Shown one piece after another: positions 10,371 to 22,395 of a stretch of 64,000 nucleotides of DNA. The DNA lies in assembly GCA_963971225.1 (NCBI GenBank), contig OZ020267.1, positions 123,807,891-123,871,890 on the forward strand, written 5' to 3'. Numbering within the stretch: position 1 is the stretch's first letter; the number at the start of each line of letters is the position of its first letter. The notes beneath the pieces are model-generated. The model saw nothing but the letters and a program-made list of their open reading frames with translations. It ran no database searches and had not been told where the DNA came from. The translations under genes and the position numbers were made by a program. This stretch comes from Melieria omissa. Its lineage: Eukaryota > Arthropoda > Insecta > Diptera > Ulidiidae.

Positions 10371-12487
10371 CAAGAGAGAATCATCGCAATGGGCAGATGG
10401 GTGGAGCAAAGTCACTTTGTTTTGATTCTTTGCTTGTATTGTGACCATGTTTTCTTTCAATGCTCGCTTCAAGTGCAGTGGTTGTGTTCGGTAATGAGCT
10501 TCTGTGATTGTTTCTTCTTTTGGCTCATATTGTGACATCAGCTTCGAGCCTGTGGATATTCGGATTTTGATAGTTGATGTCGATATATGGCCATGGTTTT
10601 CCCCACGATTTCTATCTCTATGGATTATTGTGATACGAATAAATACTATGAAAAACTCAATTAACTTTTGCAATTGGAATAAACAACGCTCGATGTCTTT
10701 AATCTTCCATTCGTATGGCAATTTTCTTGCTTTTGGATCATTTACTACGTCTTACAATGAAAAGTTCAATGGGATAAGCCATCGCATCGTATGGCTTATC
10801 CTATTGATTTTTTTTCAAATGACACTTAGTTGGTTCAAACCTTAACATTATTGTGCACACAAAAAAATTCAACCAAACATTCAAAAATGTAGTGATTAGA
10901 AGTTTTTGATGGATGACAAACATTGTCAGGTGACATTTCTGTTATGACATTTGTAACCAGAATTTTTTACAGGTGCCATCTTTTAAGAAATTCTCTCTAA
11001 TCAGCAGTTATTATCTACTATGATGTAACTAACTTTAATTTCCTACAACATTTTGTTCAGTGCAGGGCCGCAACAAATGAACGAACGACAAAAGTGAAGT
11101 TCTTCTGGGAATCGAATGAAGAGTTGTCAGTGACAATTGAAATGGTCCGCGTGTGTTCGTATCATTTGACTTGATTGTTATTTTTATTATATGGTGGCTG
11201 TTGTTGTCATTCGCAGTGCTGTTATGCTGGTGCTTCTTCTTCTTCTTGTCGGCTGTTGTTGTTGAAATAATTTCAATTTTATTTGTCACATTTTGACTTC
11301 ATTTATTTGTTATTTGCTTTTGTCGCTGTCATCATTAGTATTGGCATAGTTGTTGTTATTGTTGTTGACGACCGTCGTACGTGCACACTTACTGTGCCAC
11401 AAACTGCGAGCAAGTACGCGACCTCATCATTGCTGTGTTCAATGCCGTCGATGCGCGCGGCGGCCGCAGCGGCTGCAGCGTCTCCGTTTCTTACGGTTAT
11501 CACTTTGAACTCATTGCGCGCCCCGGTCCCGTTCCGGTCGCAGTCTACGTCTCCGTCTGGCATCATGTGAAAATATTACTTTTTACTTTATTTCTTCCTT
11601 CCGTCGTCACTCCTTTGAGTCTGCTCACTGCCAGTCGGTTGGTGCGCCGGTGTCTTGTCGTTTATTTGCGTTCCATGGCATTGGTATCGTTGCTCTTCCT
11701 AACTTTTCGAATAGTCGCGACTGCTTGCCAATGTTGCACACACACACACAAAAAAAACAACACACACTCAGCCGGTTGCGCCGTTTGCCAACGCGTATCC
11801 GCAACAAATTTCAAACGTTTACAACTTTTCGATGGGATTGCTGCTCTTTGTGCGGCATAATTTGATGTGATTGCCGCAGTTGCCGACTTAAAACTGTTCA
11901 CAAAGGATGGTCGCACTCGAGGCCAACCGTCAGCCAAAGGTCGAAGCGTGTCGCGCACATGCAGCCCTGCAACGTGTGTGTGCCTCGAGCACTTTTATTT
12001 GCTTCTTTTCTCGATTTGTTGCTGTTGTTGATTGTCAAGCGGAAGTGCCACAAAAATTTGCCTCCACTTAAGGTGACACTTGAGAACTCGAAAGCTGGTA
12101 GTCGAAGGTGTGCAAGTTCGTGTCGAAAGTCATATGTCACGTATTGTGCGCGCTCCTTGCATCGCTTTAACATTTGAATAAGTTTAACTAAGCTAATGAA
12201 ATGCAACAAGTTTAAGGTAATGAAATACAACAGATGCAATTTGCGACAACAGACAGAAGGAAGCGCTGGTGATTTATTTGAATTCGGGTTCATTGCTTTA
12301 TGTATGAGAGCCTGTCAGCAAGTTAACTTAATTTGTATATTGTGAAAGTCAACACGAATTTTTAAATTCCATGTGATTTCATTTGGCAGATTAAATTAGA
12401 TTTAACTTTTCAAGGAAAGAAAAGTTTCGACGTTGATTCGATCTGGCTGAATCCATACGCAACGGAAAGGATGCTTGAAACAAACCT
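10371..12487. other. Non-coding DNA; hairpin at 10772-10801 and GC-rich island near 11440-11570
   Basis: A perfect 11-bp inverted repeat (GGATAAGCCAT / ATGGCTTATCC, 8-base loop) lies at 10772-10801. From about 11440 to 11570 the sequence becomes GC-rich with a GCG/GCC run that is open in several frames on both strands, but no frame has a recognisable domain. A CA run lies near 11739-11752. No gene is supported. Confidence 0.35.
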
Positions 12488-12711
12488 TTGACATCACATC
12501 ACATCAGATGACATGACATGACATCACATCACATCAGATCACATCACATCACATCACATCACATCACATCACATCACATCACATCACATCACATCACATC
12601 ACATCACATCACATCACATCACATCACATCACATCACATCACAGATCACACAGATCACATCACATCACATCACATCACAGATCACACAGATCACATCACA
12701 TCACATGACAT
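12488..12711. repeat. Pentanucleotide array (ACATC)n
   Basis: About 40 units of ACATC, with early ACATG variants and later interruptions of the form ACAGATCACACAGATC. Translation in one frame gives a meaningless Thr-Ser-His-His repeat. Confidence 0.95.
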
Positions 12712-13005
12712 AAAGTAAAGTAAAATAAAATAAAATAAAATAAAATAAAATAAAATAAAATAAAATAAAATAAAATAAAATAAAATAAAATAAAATAAAA
12801 TAAAATAAAATAAAATAAAATAAAATAAAGTACATAAACTAAAATAAAATAAATTAAAATAAAATAAATTAAAAAAAATAAATAAAACAAAATAAAATAC
12901 ATAAACTAAAATAAAATAAAATAAAATAAAATAAAATAAAATAAAATACATAAACTAAAATAAAATAAAATAAAATAAAATAAAATAAAATAAAATAAAA
13001 TAAAA
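12712..13005. repeat. Pentanucleotide array (TAAAA)n with a recurring TACATAAACTAAAATA interruption
   Basis: Mostly perfect TAAAA units, the reverse complement of the TTTTA array at 5309-5424. The interruption TACATAAACTAAAATA recurs three times (about 12829, 12898 and 12948), giving higher-order structure. The array joins the ACATC array directly. Minus-strand open frames of Phe/Leu/Tyr are translations of it. Confidence 0.95.
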
Positions 13006-16000
13006 TACTGCTTGACATTATAACAACATCTGTGGTGTTAACAGCCTAAGGAGACTAGAGAAACCAAATTTTCACAGCTAAATATTTTACCGAACTACCG
13101 TCAACGAATTACCAAACTAACAAGGAAGGTGTGAACCCGCAAATGAAGTTGTTTAATTTTTTACTTTTGAATAATATGTCGAGTGTAATCATTCAAACCA
13201 ATAATTGACAGCGAACGCAAAACAATTTCAGTTATAAATTCAACAATATAAAATGAATCATGTTAAATAAGCTGACATATGCAACCGCGTTGATCGTTGA
13301 TCCATTTACGTTTTTGTTGCTAAACTGTTTCAAGCACATCAACTCAATAACATAACATAATTGCGAAAGCGATTTCGCTCCGATGATTTTCGAGTGCACA
13401 CTCGACAGCCTAATAAAAGCTCAGCTCGGGCGTGAACGCTTGCGGTCAGCACGTAATGAGCACAGTTGCCACTTGTGTAAATTTATTACGAGTGGCTTTC
13501 ATGCAGCCACTTTATAATTTCTATTCGGGTGATGTGCGAAGCGTTTTTTGAGCCGCACTTGGCACCGAATCGGTTGTCAAGTGTGACTGGCCGCACGGTC
13601 CAACGGTTCGGCTGTCGGACGCTCCACTTGCAATGAGCGGCTGGGTGGTGCTTCAGCCGCGAGCATTGTGTGGCGCGCTGGCACGCGCTGAGTGCTGCGA
13701 GCTTAAGTGTGATTTGCTGTGCGGTGCGATGCTGTTTTGGTGCAGCTTTAAAGGATTCATGTGGCTTTGGGGAATATTAGTTTTTGGATATGCAAAATTT
13801 ATGTAGATTAATTAAAAACACGTACGTGTATTTTAGAAACGACGCTGGCATAACTCCATTGTGTAAACTGCAAAGCTCGAGCTGGCCGGACTGTGCGATT
13901 TTATGTGTGTTGTGCCACTAAACTTGGTGAAGCAGCAGCAACTACAACAAAAACAAAAACCATAGAAGCAGCAACGAGAAAACCCCACAAGAGCACGAAC
14001 TGCAAATAGAACTGCAGAAACACGCATAATGTTGCATACTTACGGGCGACAGCACAGGTAAAACGGCATAAAAGTTGCAGTGGCAGCAGCCGCAGTGCTG
14101 CGAGAAGGGAAAGGAGCAGCGCAGCGTGCAGTGTGAATATTTTTCGCAGACGCTTCGCTCATAGATATGTAAAATGCACACACGGGACCCATCGGGCACT
14201 GGGATCGTGAGAATGAGCAGAATGAAAGATTAAAACTGCTCGCATGACGCATATGCACAGCACAACAAAAATGCATAAATAAAAACAAAACCGGCAAACA
14301 GTGCAAAAAATAACATAAAAATAAACAGGAACATGGCCGAAGGAAATTTGTGTGGTTTTCGCACTGGGGGGGACGGAAGTTGGTGCGGCCAGTTGGGCGC
14401 ACAGCAAGCCGAGCATTAGGAAGGGCAAACAAACACTTTTGCGTTTTTGCGCCACTGCAAGTGACGACAAAGCCAACGAACGAAGCCGACGCATTCACAT
14501 TGGAACTAACACCCGCACCGCTCCCGGCTCACAGACACTTTTCCGCTTCCTGTTCCTGTTGCTGGCGCGTTCATTTTGTGTTGTGATGTTGTGTGATTGC
14601 TTTATTATTTTTTTTTTTGTGGGCCACTCGATGCCGACGGCGATCGCACATTGTGTGTGCGACTGCGGTGCACGAATGCATAAAGCGTGCACGTCAGGTC
14701 GAGCGGTAGGAAACATGCACGAGACAGCACGAAAAGGATTTTCAATAAAGCATGAAAACAGGTGGCAGCAACGTGCACCTGCCGCGAACGCAAATAAACG
14801 TCGACTGAACTGAGCGATGTGGAACGTGGCGAGCGTCGAGCGACGACTGCACCGAAAATTCCAGCGCTGCTGGCGACAATGAAGCGCCTTATTGATTCTG
14901 AATACCACAAAGTTGGAGCGCATAAACGGCAGCGGAGTGGACAATCATATAAACTTCGAAAGTTGATGGCACCAAATGAAGTTCCACTTATGGTAATGTT
15001 CGCGGAATGATCGATCGATTCAATGTTTGGTTGTCTGGTGGGACTCTTTAAAGGAGAAACGACTTCAGCCTGGAGTAAAAGTTAAAGAGCAACGATTTTT
15101 TAACACTAAAACTGATCGATTAATTGACGAAAAACCTGTGAGTTAGTCACTTCTGCGATAGAACAGTCAACAAAAAAACACCCCGTGGAGTTTGTCCTCT
15201 GTCTAGATTTGGGCTTAGCCGAGCAATTTCTTCCTAAAAACTTTGTCTTCTTAAATTTGCCTCGTTACAGATTTACAAACACGTAAGAAAGGTTTTCTAA
15301 AGAAATTCCACTCATTAACTAAGAAGTAATTTTCATCATAAAAAATGTGTAATTGTCACAACAGTTGTTCATGCATTGTATTGGTTTGGCCGGGACATTT
15401 AAGGAGTGGGCCAGCATATCAGCACAAAGTATGCAAAACAGGACTTATCTTAGAAACCCAGGACGCATCCCGTGTACATAGAGCACAGATGCATAAAGCA
15501 GAGTTACGTGGAGAGAAAAGTTGAGATTTTAGGATCTATAAGACTTTATAGCCAATTACGTGGATTAAGTTGAGTTTTAGTGGGTTTGTTTGAGGTGGAA
15601 TGACACAGCTATCTGTTATCTTTTTAATGTTGTGAACCAATGAAATTACAAGACATAGCTGGCTACAAAATGAAAAAATTATGGAAACTATAAGCGTTTG
15701 TGCTATAAGATCCCATTGAGAAAGAGGATTTTAAATCCAAATAACCGAAGATGAATTATAGCGAGAAAATCTATTAATGAATGTGATGGGCTATGAATCA
15801 TAAACCACATAGGTTTGCTTGAGTTGATGCTGTGTGTACTCAAAGAAAGTCCAATAGCTGTGTTAGATCTTTGCTATATAATCCATCTATAATCCATCTA
15901 TAAAGTTGGGAGACAAAAAATGCCCAAAATAAGTGATATTACTTGAATTGAGTAAAGGATCGCAAAGAGAAACAAGTTGATCCATGAATAACTTCCCTTC

Positions 16001-16388
16001 TCCTAACCGAGAAGAATCTTTTATTTTTATATTTTATATCCTTTTCCTTAGAGCATTTTCATATACAATTTCAAACATAACTGGTGCAACAGCCGAGTCT
16101 CAACAGCTTCAGAAACCAATTCTAGTTTTCTTTCGATAAATTTGTGATGCTCGAGCTTCGTCTTTGAGTTGAGGTCCAACCAACTTAGTTTAAGTCTTCA
16201 GTTGTGTTTCACAAACCTGAGGTATTCTACTCAACGTATTTTTTTCATATGAAGAACTGCCTATTAACTAAATGAGTGAAACTGACACAAAATGGTGGAG
16301 AATGACATCTTTCTGAGCTATTTAATTCACTAACTTTGGATGCTCAGACAGCTTTACGGGAGACGTCACTCACACATGACTGAGTTAA
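13006..16388. other. Presumed intron or intergenic DNA
   Basis: No gene supported. 13380-14900 is relatively GC-rich with several overlapping open frames on both strands (the longest around 14040-14500 minus and 14352-14813 plus), but these lack domains, start context or conserved motifs and mirror one another. 14900-16388 is plain AT-rich sequence. Confidence 0.35.
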
Positions 16389-16603
16389 CACATTCGAGAC
16401 CGATTCCACACCGTGTGTGCAATGGATTTCCGTGACTATAAGACAGTAATGTGCAATTATCAGTTATTATGAGTAAACTAGTCGTCGAAATAAAATTTTT
16501 CTGGAACTAATAAAATCTGTAAAGTACAGGAAACAAAATTTGGTATTGGTTTTACTGTGTACAATACAAAGAAAAATGAAATTCAATTGTCGTCTCGAAT
16601 GGG
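16389..16603. mobile_element. Small TTAA-flanked inverted-repeat element (piggyBac-like MITE)
   Basis: A 215-bp segment flanked by TTAA at 16385-16388 and 16604-16607. The left end is CACATTCGAGAC and the right end, reverse-complemented, is CCCATTCGAGAC: one mismatch in 12. There is no coding capacity. Its ends differ from those of the TTAA element at 8332-8935, so it would belong to another family. Confidence 0.65.
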
Positions 16604-18499
16604 TTAAAATGTGGAAAATACACAAGTCGGACTTTTTGTTCTCATAGACCAACACTCAGGTGATGACTTAATACATTCGCAAACGTTGATTTATTGATTA
16701 GAAAATATACAAATGACCTCACTGAAAGCATGTGACCATCACTTCCGGTGAAATGTCTGAAAGCAAAAGGAAATTCTTGGATTCAGGTGGCTGAATGTTC
16801 TCAATGCTTGTATGCTTTTTATGTTTTGTAGCTTTTATTCCTTTGTGTAATTTTCACTAAACTTACGCTTACACCTTGGTTAAGATTTTGGTCTTTCATT
16901 CAGAGCTTCCATTGAGAATTTTATTAATTTTCTTTAATATGTTAAAAAATATGTATGTTTCTAAGTTATTTATCAGTGAAGCACAGAAGTCTCAAACAAT
17001 TCTGTGACGATAAGCAAAAATAGATCAGTAGATTGGTTAGTACTTCCGCTCTCACATGATAAAAACTTTCTGAAAAAGCAATGGGCAAAGATTATTGAGT
17101 CAACAAAAAATCCTTAAAAAAAAATTGCAAGCCAGGGAAAGTTATGTCTACTTGGCTATGCTACTAACTCTTCCCTGTTCATATGTGGTTGGCATTGAAA
17201 GTTAGAGCTTCTTCTCTGTACCCTCTCTGCACCCTACATACAAATTTAAAATGATTCCTTGAACTTACAAAAAATAAAAAATTAATAATAATTAACCTAC
17301 AGCCTGTTAACCTGACAACGGCCTCGTCGTGAAATGAAATTTGCACACGTTGCTGTGTTGCCGTATGAGCCAAACAATGACAGCAAATAACACTTTTGCT
17401 TCACTTAGTAAAATATTTAAAACTGCATGTAGCAAATGTTCACCCAATGCTGCTGCGACGGCAGTTCATATAAAACTATCTCTGCCATGTTGGGTGCATT
17501 TTCCGTGGGGCGCTGGTCGGCATGTTGCAAGTTGACCTAATTCGGCTGACAAGCCACAACTGTGTGGCTGCAAGTGGTACACAGTATGCGTCACTTACCC
17601 ATGTACACACACACACAAACACACTTACACACTGATATGTGCATGTTTGTGTATAGAATATTTGCAGTCGAAAGTGCAGCCACCTGCTGCCGTTGTGCCA
17701 AGTGTGCACTATTTATTATTCTTCCATTAAAATGTCAAATAAATTTTTGGCAACGGCTTTAAACATTTGATACTTGAACTTGTTAGTGTTGTTGTTATTG
17801 ATGATGTTGTGCTGTGTTGAAATGGTGAAAATTAAATGAAAGAGAAGGAAAATCGGCTAATATTGGAATGACACCGTGTCGACATACATAACTGCAGCTG
17901 CAGACATAATTGTTCCTGCTTCCTGGTGTAGTGGCTGCGAGATGTTTGCTGTTACTCTTTTAACTTTCGCTGGAATGTTAAAACAAAGTATTCTTCTAAC
18001 GATCTCAGCAAACCAATTAAAATAATTCAGCTGTGTTGCAAATTTTTGTTATCATTTACGCGAACGAAACGAAAATTCTTCAACAGATAAGTTTGGGTAG
18101 AATGATCAACTTTACTGAAAATTTACTTTGTTACCAAAGTAAATGAAAGAAAAAGTTGTGAAGTAAAGAAGTGAAGTATTTTGCAGCTGAATTTCTTCTC
18201 AAGCGTCAGTTCTGCTATCAGCGTGAAAAACTTGGATGTTATTGAACTTGCTTCGATAGCAGCTGGTCGTATTTTTTGCTTAAATATTTTCAATAGCAAC
18301 CATAAAAACATTGAATTTTACATTTTACGTTTATTGCTTCATATATTTGCGCTTAAACCTCTTTGAACATACGACAATGTAATATGTTGTCAGTCAGAGT
18401 TCAATTCGTGAACTGCATGGAAAAATATGCATGCCCGTCTCTGCTTTGGGAGCGCCTTGTCCAGTTGGTCTCATTAGGAGATGACGAACGAGGGCCGAC
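16604..18499. other. Presumed intron or intergenic DNA
   Basis: No gene supported; contains a CA run near 17606-17630 and otherwise AT-rich unique-looking sequence. Confidence 0.35.
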
Positions 18500-18895
18500 T
18501 TTATGTCTATGTCTATGTCTATGATGTCTATGATGCCTATGATGTCTATGATGCCTATGATGTCTATGATGTCTATGATGTTTATGATGTCTATGATGTC
18601 TATGATATCTATGATGTCTATGAAGTCTATGATGTCTATGATGTCTATGATGTCTATGATGTCTATGATGTCTATGATGTCTATGATGCCTAAGATGTCT
18701 ATGATGTCTATGATGTCTATGATGCCTATGATGTCTATGATGCCTATGATGTCTATGATGTCTATGATGCCTATGATGTCTATGATGTCTATGATGCCTA
18801 TGATGTCTATGATGCCTATGATGTCTATGATGTCTATGATGCCTATGATGTTTATGATGTCTAGGATGTCTATGATGTCTATGCTTTTGTCGATG
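18500..18895. repeat. Nonanucleotide minisatellite (GATGTCTAT)n
   Basis: About 43 units of a 9-bp repeat with variants GATGCCTAT, GATGTTTAT, GATATCTAT and GAAGTCTAT. Because 9 is a multiple of 3, two frames stay open and give Val-Tyr-Asp or Met-Ser-Met repeats (61-138 residues). These are artefacts of the array; no gene context supports translation. Confidence 0.95.
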
Positions 18896-20737
18896 TCTAA
18901 ATTGAATTTAAAAAATTAAATCAAAATTAAATTTTTTTAATTTAGAGTTAATTTAGTTTCATTTTCTTTGAGTCGTTATTCCAGCCTACGATCATTTCGT
19001 TTTGGCCATCGGTTTTCGTTCATGATGCATATATGTAGTTTAAATTCTGTTACATTCACACTGCAGGCCACATTTCTGTATCCTGTAGGGAGTCAACTGC
19101 TGCTCAGAACATTGGGATTAAATCAAAAGCCAAAAGGTGTTAGCTGACATAATTTCCACATCACCAACTAAAAGTTAGCCAAACCAGTTGCATGGCTTTT
19201 TACATCAACGTTATTGCAATTTTATTGTGTCATATTTTCAGACATCAAGCAATGAGGAAGACGCCAGCAGACCTCAGATTTTTACCATCATTTCGTACTC
19301 TGTGCTTTTGGGAATTTTGTGTTTTCATTGTACGCATTGTGGTTGTAAGAATTTTGACAAATTTCTGCATGTGTAGCGCCGTTTTGGACATGGCGGTGCT
19401 CGTCTCTTGAGTGTGTTTTGGATAAATTGAAAATATTCGTACACAAAAAGTCACTGGTGCAAAGTTGCCGGCAATGTGTGGTGGGTGGGTGCAGCACTGT
19501 TTCGATTGCTGCAGCTGTTGCGGCGTGAATTGCATGCAAATTAAAAATTGTAACAAAATCAAAATTCAATTTGTAAACACCAACCAGGTCAGGTGCAGCG
19601 TGTGGCTCGAGCCTTGTGCGGCGAGCAATATTTGGTGCTCGCACTCGGACATTCACTGGCACTGAGTATGCGTGTTTATTTTCTTAGTGTTGCGTAATTG
19701 AAAACTGAAGCCGATGCTGGCAGCAACAACCGTTGGGGGAGCAATAAATTGCTGTTATGTGCAAAAACAGCAACAAAAGAAAAACTCATCAATATTCACC
19801 TTTTTTTCTGCTGAGCCTTAAGCAACGCACACTTGACTTGTTGCGAGTACGAGTGCGTGTGTGTATGTGTAGCACTTGAACGAGCGAACAAGTCAAATTT
19901 GAGAAGAAATGAAAAACATCATTGGGTTTTGGTACACGCGTGCAAAATTGCCTGTGTGCAATATTTCGAGGATATTTTTTCTGCGAGGACTCGGACGCGC
20001 GCACAGCGAGCAATCAGGTTGCAGCGCGCGCGGCATACGCCAACAGTTCTAACTAACGGCGTGCAACCAGGTCGATAACTGAGGACAAGACAGCAAAAAG
20101 TAAACAGCAACAAGCCAGCGCGCTGTAGCGACAGGAACAAAGCTCCAAGCAAGGCGGACAAAAAAAAAAAAAAAAAATTAAAAAACGACAACATATGCAG
20201 CAAGTTACATGGCGTGACGAGTTGCTCTAGTGGTCGCAAAAAAGTGGCGCACTGTCCGCAATTAAACGCGCATCGTTAGCGCTTGTTGCCGCATGGCAAA
20301 GGTGAGCGCCAGGGGGGTGAGGAGCTATGAGGGCGCACTTCACAACGATTTTTTTCCTCACATCACACTTGCCAAGTCAGCTGGCCGCATACAAATGAAC
20401 GCGCGAACCCCAAACAGCTCTGAGCATACGTGGCGTATGAGTGTTGCGCGTTGCGCGTTGCATGTTCGCGTGTGTGTTTGTATGCGTTCGTGCGCTTTTG
20501 ACTGGCATGGCAATTAAATTTTACAGTCATTTCTCAAGTCACCAGCAACCACAACCACAAAAACAGCAACAACAATAGTTGCAGCGAAATTGGTTTTCGC
20601 CGCATAGCAACTCGCATAGTTTATTTTGCCCAAAAAAAGAAGACAAACAAAAGACAAAATCGCTTTACTGCATTTTTCTTTCACTTTGGTTTTGTTCTTT
20701 GGCAACTTTGCTAATATTCTGTATTGTCTCTTTGCAG
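18896..20737. other. Non-coding sequence upstream of the dpr exon
   Basis: No signal-peptide exon could be identified. The part from about 19800 to 20500 is GC-rich (GCGCGCGCGG near 20020) with CAACA tracts. The 3' end (20711-20737) holds a branch-like CTAAT and a polypyrimidine tract ending TTTGCAG, the acceptor of the exon at 20738. A frame reading through this acceptor begins with TTG, not ATG, at 20626 and is not a credible start. Confidence 0.5.
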
Positions 20738-21072
20738 CTTTCGTGAATCAACCGGCCGTTGTAGTAGCCGCCGCCGGCACCGAGTCGCATTTGGCGCACG
20801 CACACGCGGCCGACAGTCACAGTCACAGTCGCACTCACAGCAGCCACAACAACTACAATCGTCGCCAGGCCGCACAGCAGCAGCAACAGGAGCAACAGCG
20901 GTCGTCGCATCACATCGACCTGCTCGACTACAATGCGCTGGAGGAGCAAATGCTCGAGGAGACGACATATCCGCCGCCCGTTTTTGACTTTGGCATGCCG
21001 CGCAACATAACGGCGCGCTCCGGTCAAACGGCGGCCATAAATTGCCGCGTCGAGCATTTGGGCGATAAGTCG
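20738..21072 (+). CDS. dpr: dpr-family gene, exon with start of Ig domain 1
   Basis: Dpr proteins are neuronal cell-surface immunoglobulin proteins that bind DIP partners and help specify synaptic connections. This 335-nt exon begins after TTTGCAG and ends before GTGAGT. It opens with two bases completing a split codon and then reads 111 codons. The first part is a His/Ser/Gln-rich low-complexity segment (AHAHAADSHSHS, QQQQQEQQ). It is followed by acidic LLDYNALEEQMLEE, then PPPVFDFGMPRNITARSGQT and AAINCRVEHLGDKS. The Cys in INC is the B-strand cysteine of the first Ig V-type domain. The FDFGMPRNIT..GQTA wording resembles the Dpr2/Dpr3 type, but I cannot fix the paralogue. The preceding exon, with signal peptide, was not found. 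Confidence 0.92.
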
Positions 21073-21436
21073 GTGAGTGTGAAATTTCATGCCACCATTT
21101 CAAACAATCTGAAAGCCGCCCAATCCCCTCAACTGCACCTAAACCGATTTTTGTGATTTTTTGGAATTTTTTGCTCGCATAGTTTTGTTAGTTTTTCTAG
21201 ACTCACCTTTCTTCGCATTTACCGCATTTGGAAGGTTTTCAGGTGATTTCTGTTATAGTTTTGTTGGTTTAAATTTTTCACAAATTTGTGAATCTCTGTT
21301 GAAATGGAAAAAATACTGCAAAAGTGAAAGAAAAAGCAAAAAATTGCTTAACGTTGCTTGGCAAACTCAGCTCAGCGGCAGCAAAAATTGATTTGATTTT
21401 ATGTCACATTATTCGTTTCACAATCATTCCGTCTCA
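21073..21436 (+). other. dpr intron, part before the LINE insertion
   Basis: Intron sequence beginning GTGAGTGTG. The intron runs 21073-29705 (8.6 kb), nearly half of it the R1-clade LINE. No other feature seen here. Confidence 0.8.
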
Positions 21437-21449
21437 CCCTCTACCTCAA
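21437..21449 (+). repeat. Target-site duplication, left copy, of the LINE at 21450-25595
   Basis: CCCTCTACCTCAA occurs here and again, identically, at 25596-25608 just after the poly-A tail. The duplication may be 14 bp if the shared A before it is counted. It fixes the element's boundaries and shows that the insertion used target-primed reverse transcription. Confidence 0.93.
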
Positions 21450-22395
21450 GAAGAGGCAGCCAAACCACCTGGAGACACCACCCCCGAAACGCAAGCTAAC
21501 ACAAAAGCAGGAAAAAGCACGTCTGCCGCAAAGGACCGAACCCGCAGGCAATGCAACACCAGCAACAGCGAAGTCGAACACGGAGAAAGTTTCAACAGAT
21601 CGCACATCACAGGAGAAACCAAAAGCACAGCAGAAGCAGGGTTGGACAAAAGTGCAGCCGAAGAAGAAGAACAGAGAACGAGGAGTGAGGGTCAAACCCG
21701 ACGCCATAATCATTGCTGCAACGGAAGGTGCGACGTACGCAGACATCCTGCGGAAAATTAAAAGCGTTGATGCACTAAAGTCCCTTGGCGAAAGCGTTAA
21801 GGCCGTGCGGAGGACGGCGAAGAACGAGCTGCTGCTACAACTGAAGCGTGCACCGGAACGAAGCACGGCAGAATTCAAAACAGATGTAGAGGGTGTACTG
21901 GGCGGGGCTGCTAAGGTGTCGGCGAAGACCCACTCTGTGACCATACAGCTGAGAGACCTTGATGAAGTCACGACTCCGGCAGAAGTGTGCGATGCATTAC
22001 AAGAGCAATGTGGCATACGGCGCCCGGACATAGCTTCGATCCGTAGTATGCGTATGGGACGGCAAGGCACACAAACGGCATACGTAAACCTACCAGCAGA
22101 GAACGCCGCTAAGGCGCTGAAAACGCAACGGATACGTATAGGCTGGGTATCCTGTCGTATACGCGAATGTTCGTCGCCAATGCGGTGCTTTAAGTGCTGG
22201 GGATATAATCACGTGGCACAACACTGTAAGGAAGACGTGGATAGGAGAAATCTGTGCAGAAAATGTGGACAAGAAGGCCATCAAGCGGCAAATTGCAGGA
22301 ACGCGCAAAACTGCGTTCTATGCGGAGGTAGCCATGCGGCAGGAAACTCCAGGTGCCCTGAGCACCAAAAGGCGATAAGGAAAAGCGGGCGATGA
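21450..22395 (+). CDS. LINE ORF1 (gag-like nucleic-acid-binding protein), 5'-truncated
   Basis: The frame is open from the left target duplication to the TGA at 22393-22395 (314 codons), with no in-frame ATG before the conserved part, so the N-terminus was lost on insertion. The N-terminal remainder is Lys/Gln/Pro-rich. The middle (VKAVRRTAKNELLLQLKR, VTIQLRDLDEVTTPAEV) fits the RRM-like part of R1-type ORF1. The C-terminus has three CCHC-type knuckles at about residues 246-259 (CFKC..H..C), 269-282 (CRKC..H..C) and from 288 (CVLC..H..C). Such proteins coat the element RNA and form the ribonucleoprotein particle. The stop overlaps the ORF2 start in ATGA, pointing to translation of ORF2 by reinitiation. 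Confidence 0.88.

Noticed and set aside
12488..13005. CRISPR-like array
   Set aside because: Simple pentanucleotide repeats with no spacers, in a eukaryotic intron-like context.
14040..14944. Frames of about 150 codons on both strands
   Set aside because: Mutually antisense in a GC-rich patch, with no recognisable domain or splice structure.
20626..20737. Possible signal peptide continuous with the dpr exon (PKKRRQTKDKIALLHFSFTL..)
   Set aside because: The frame starts with TTG, not ATG, and a strong polypyrimidine tract with TTTGCAG marks a splice acceptor at 20737.
21441..22070. 209-codon minus-strand frame
   Set aside because: Antisense shadow of LINE ORF1. The same reasoning applies to 23537-24133 (minus), antisense to ORF2.
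21652..22395. ORF1 beginning at 21652
   Set aside because: The first codon is GTG; the frame is open upstream to the target duplication, so this is a truncated ORF, not a start.
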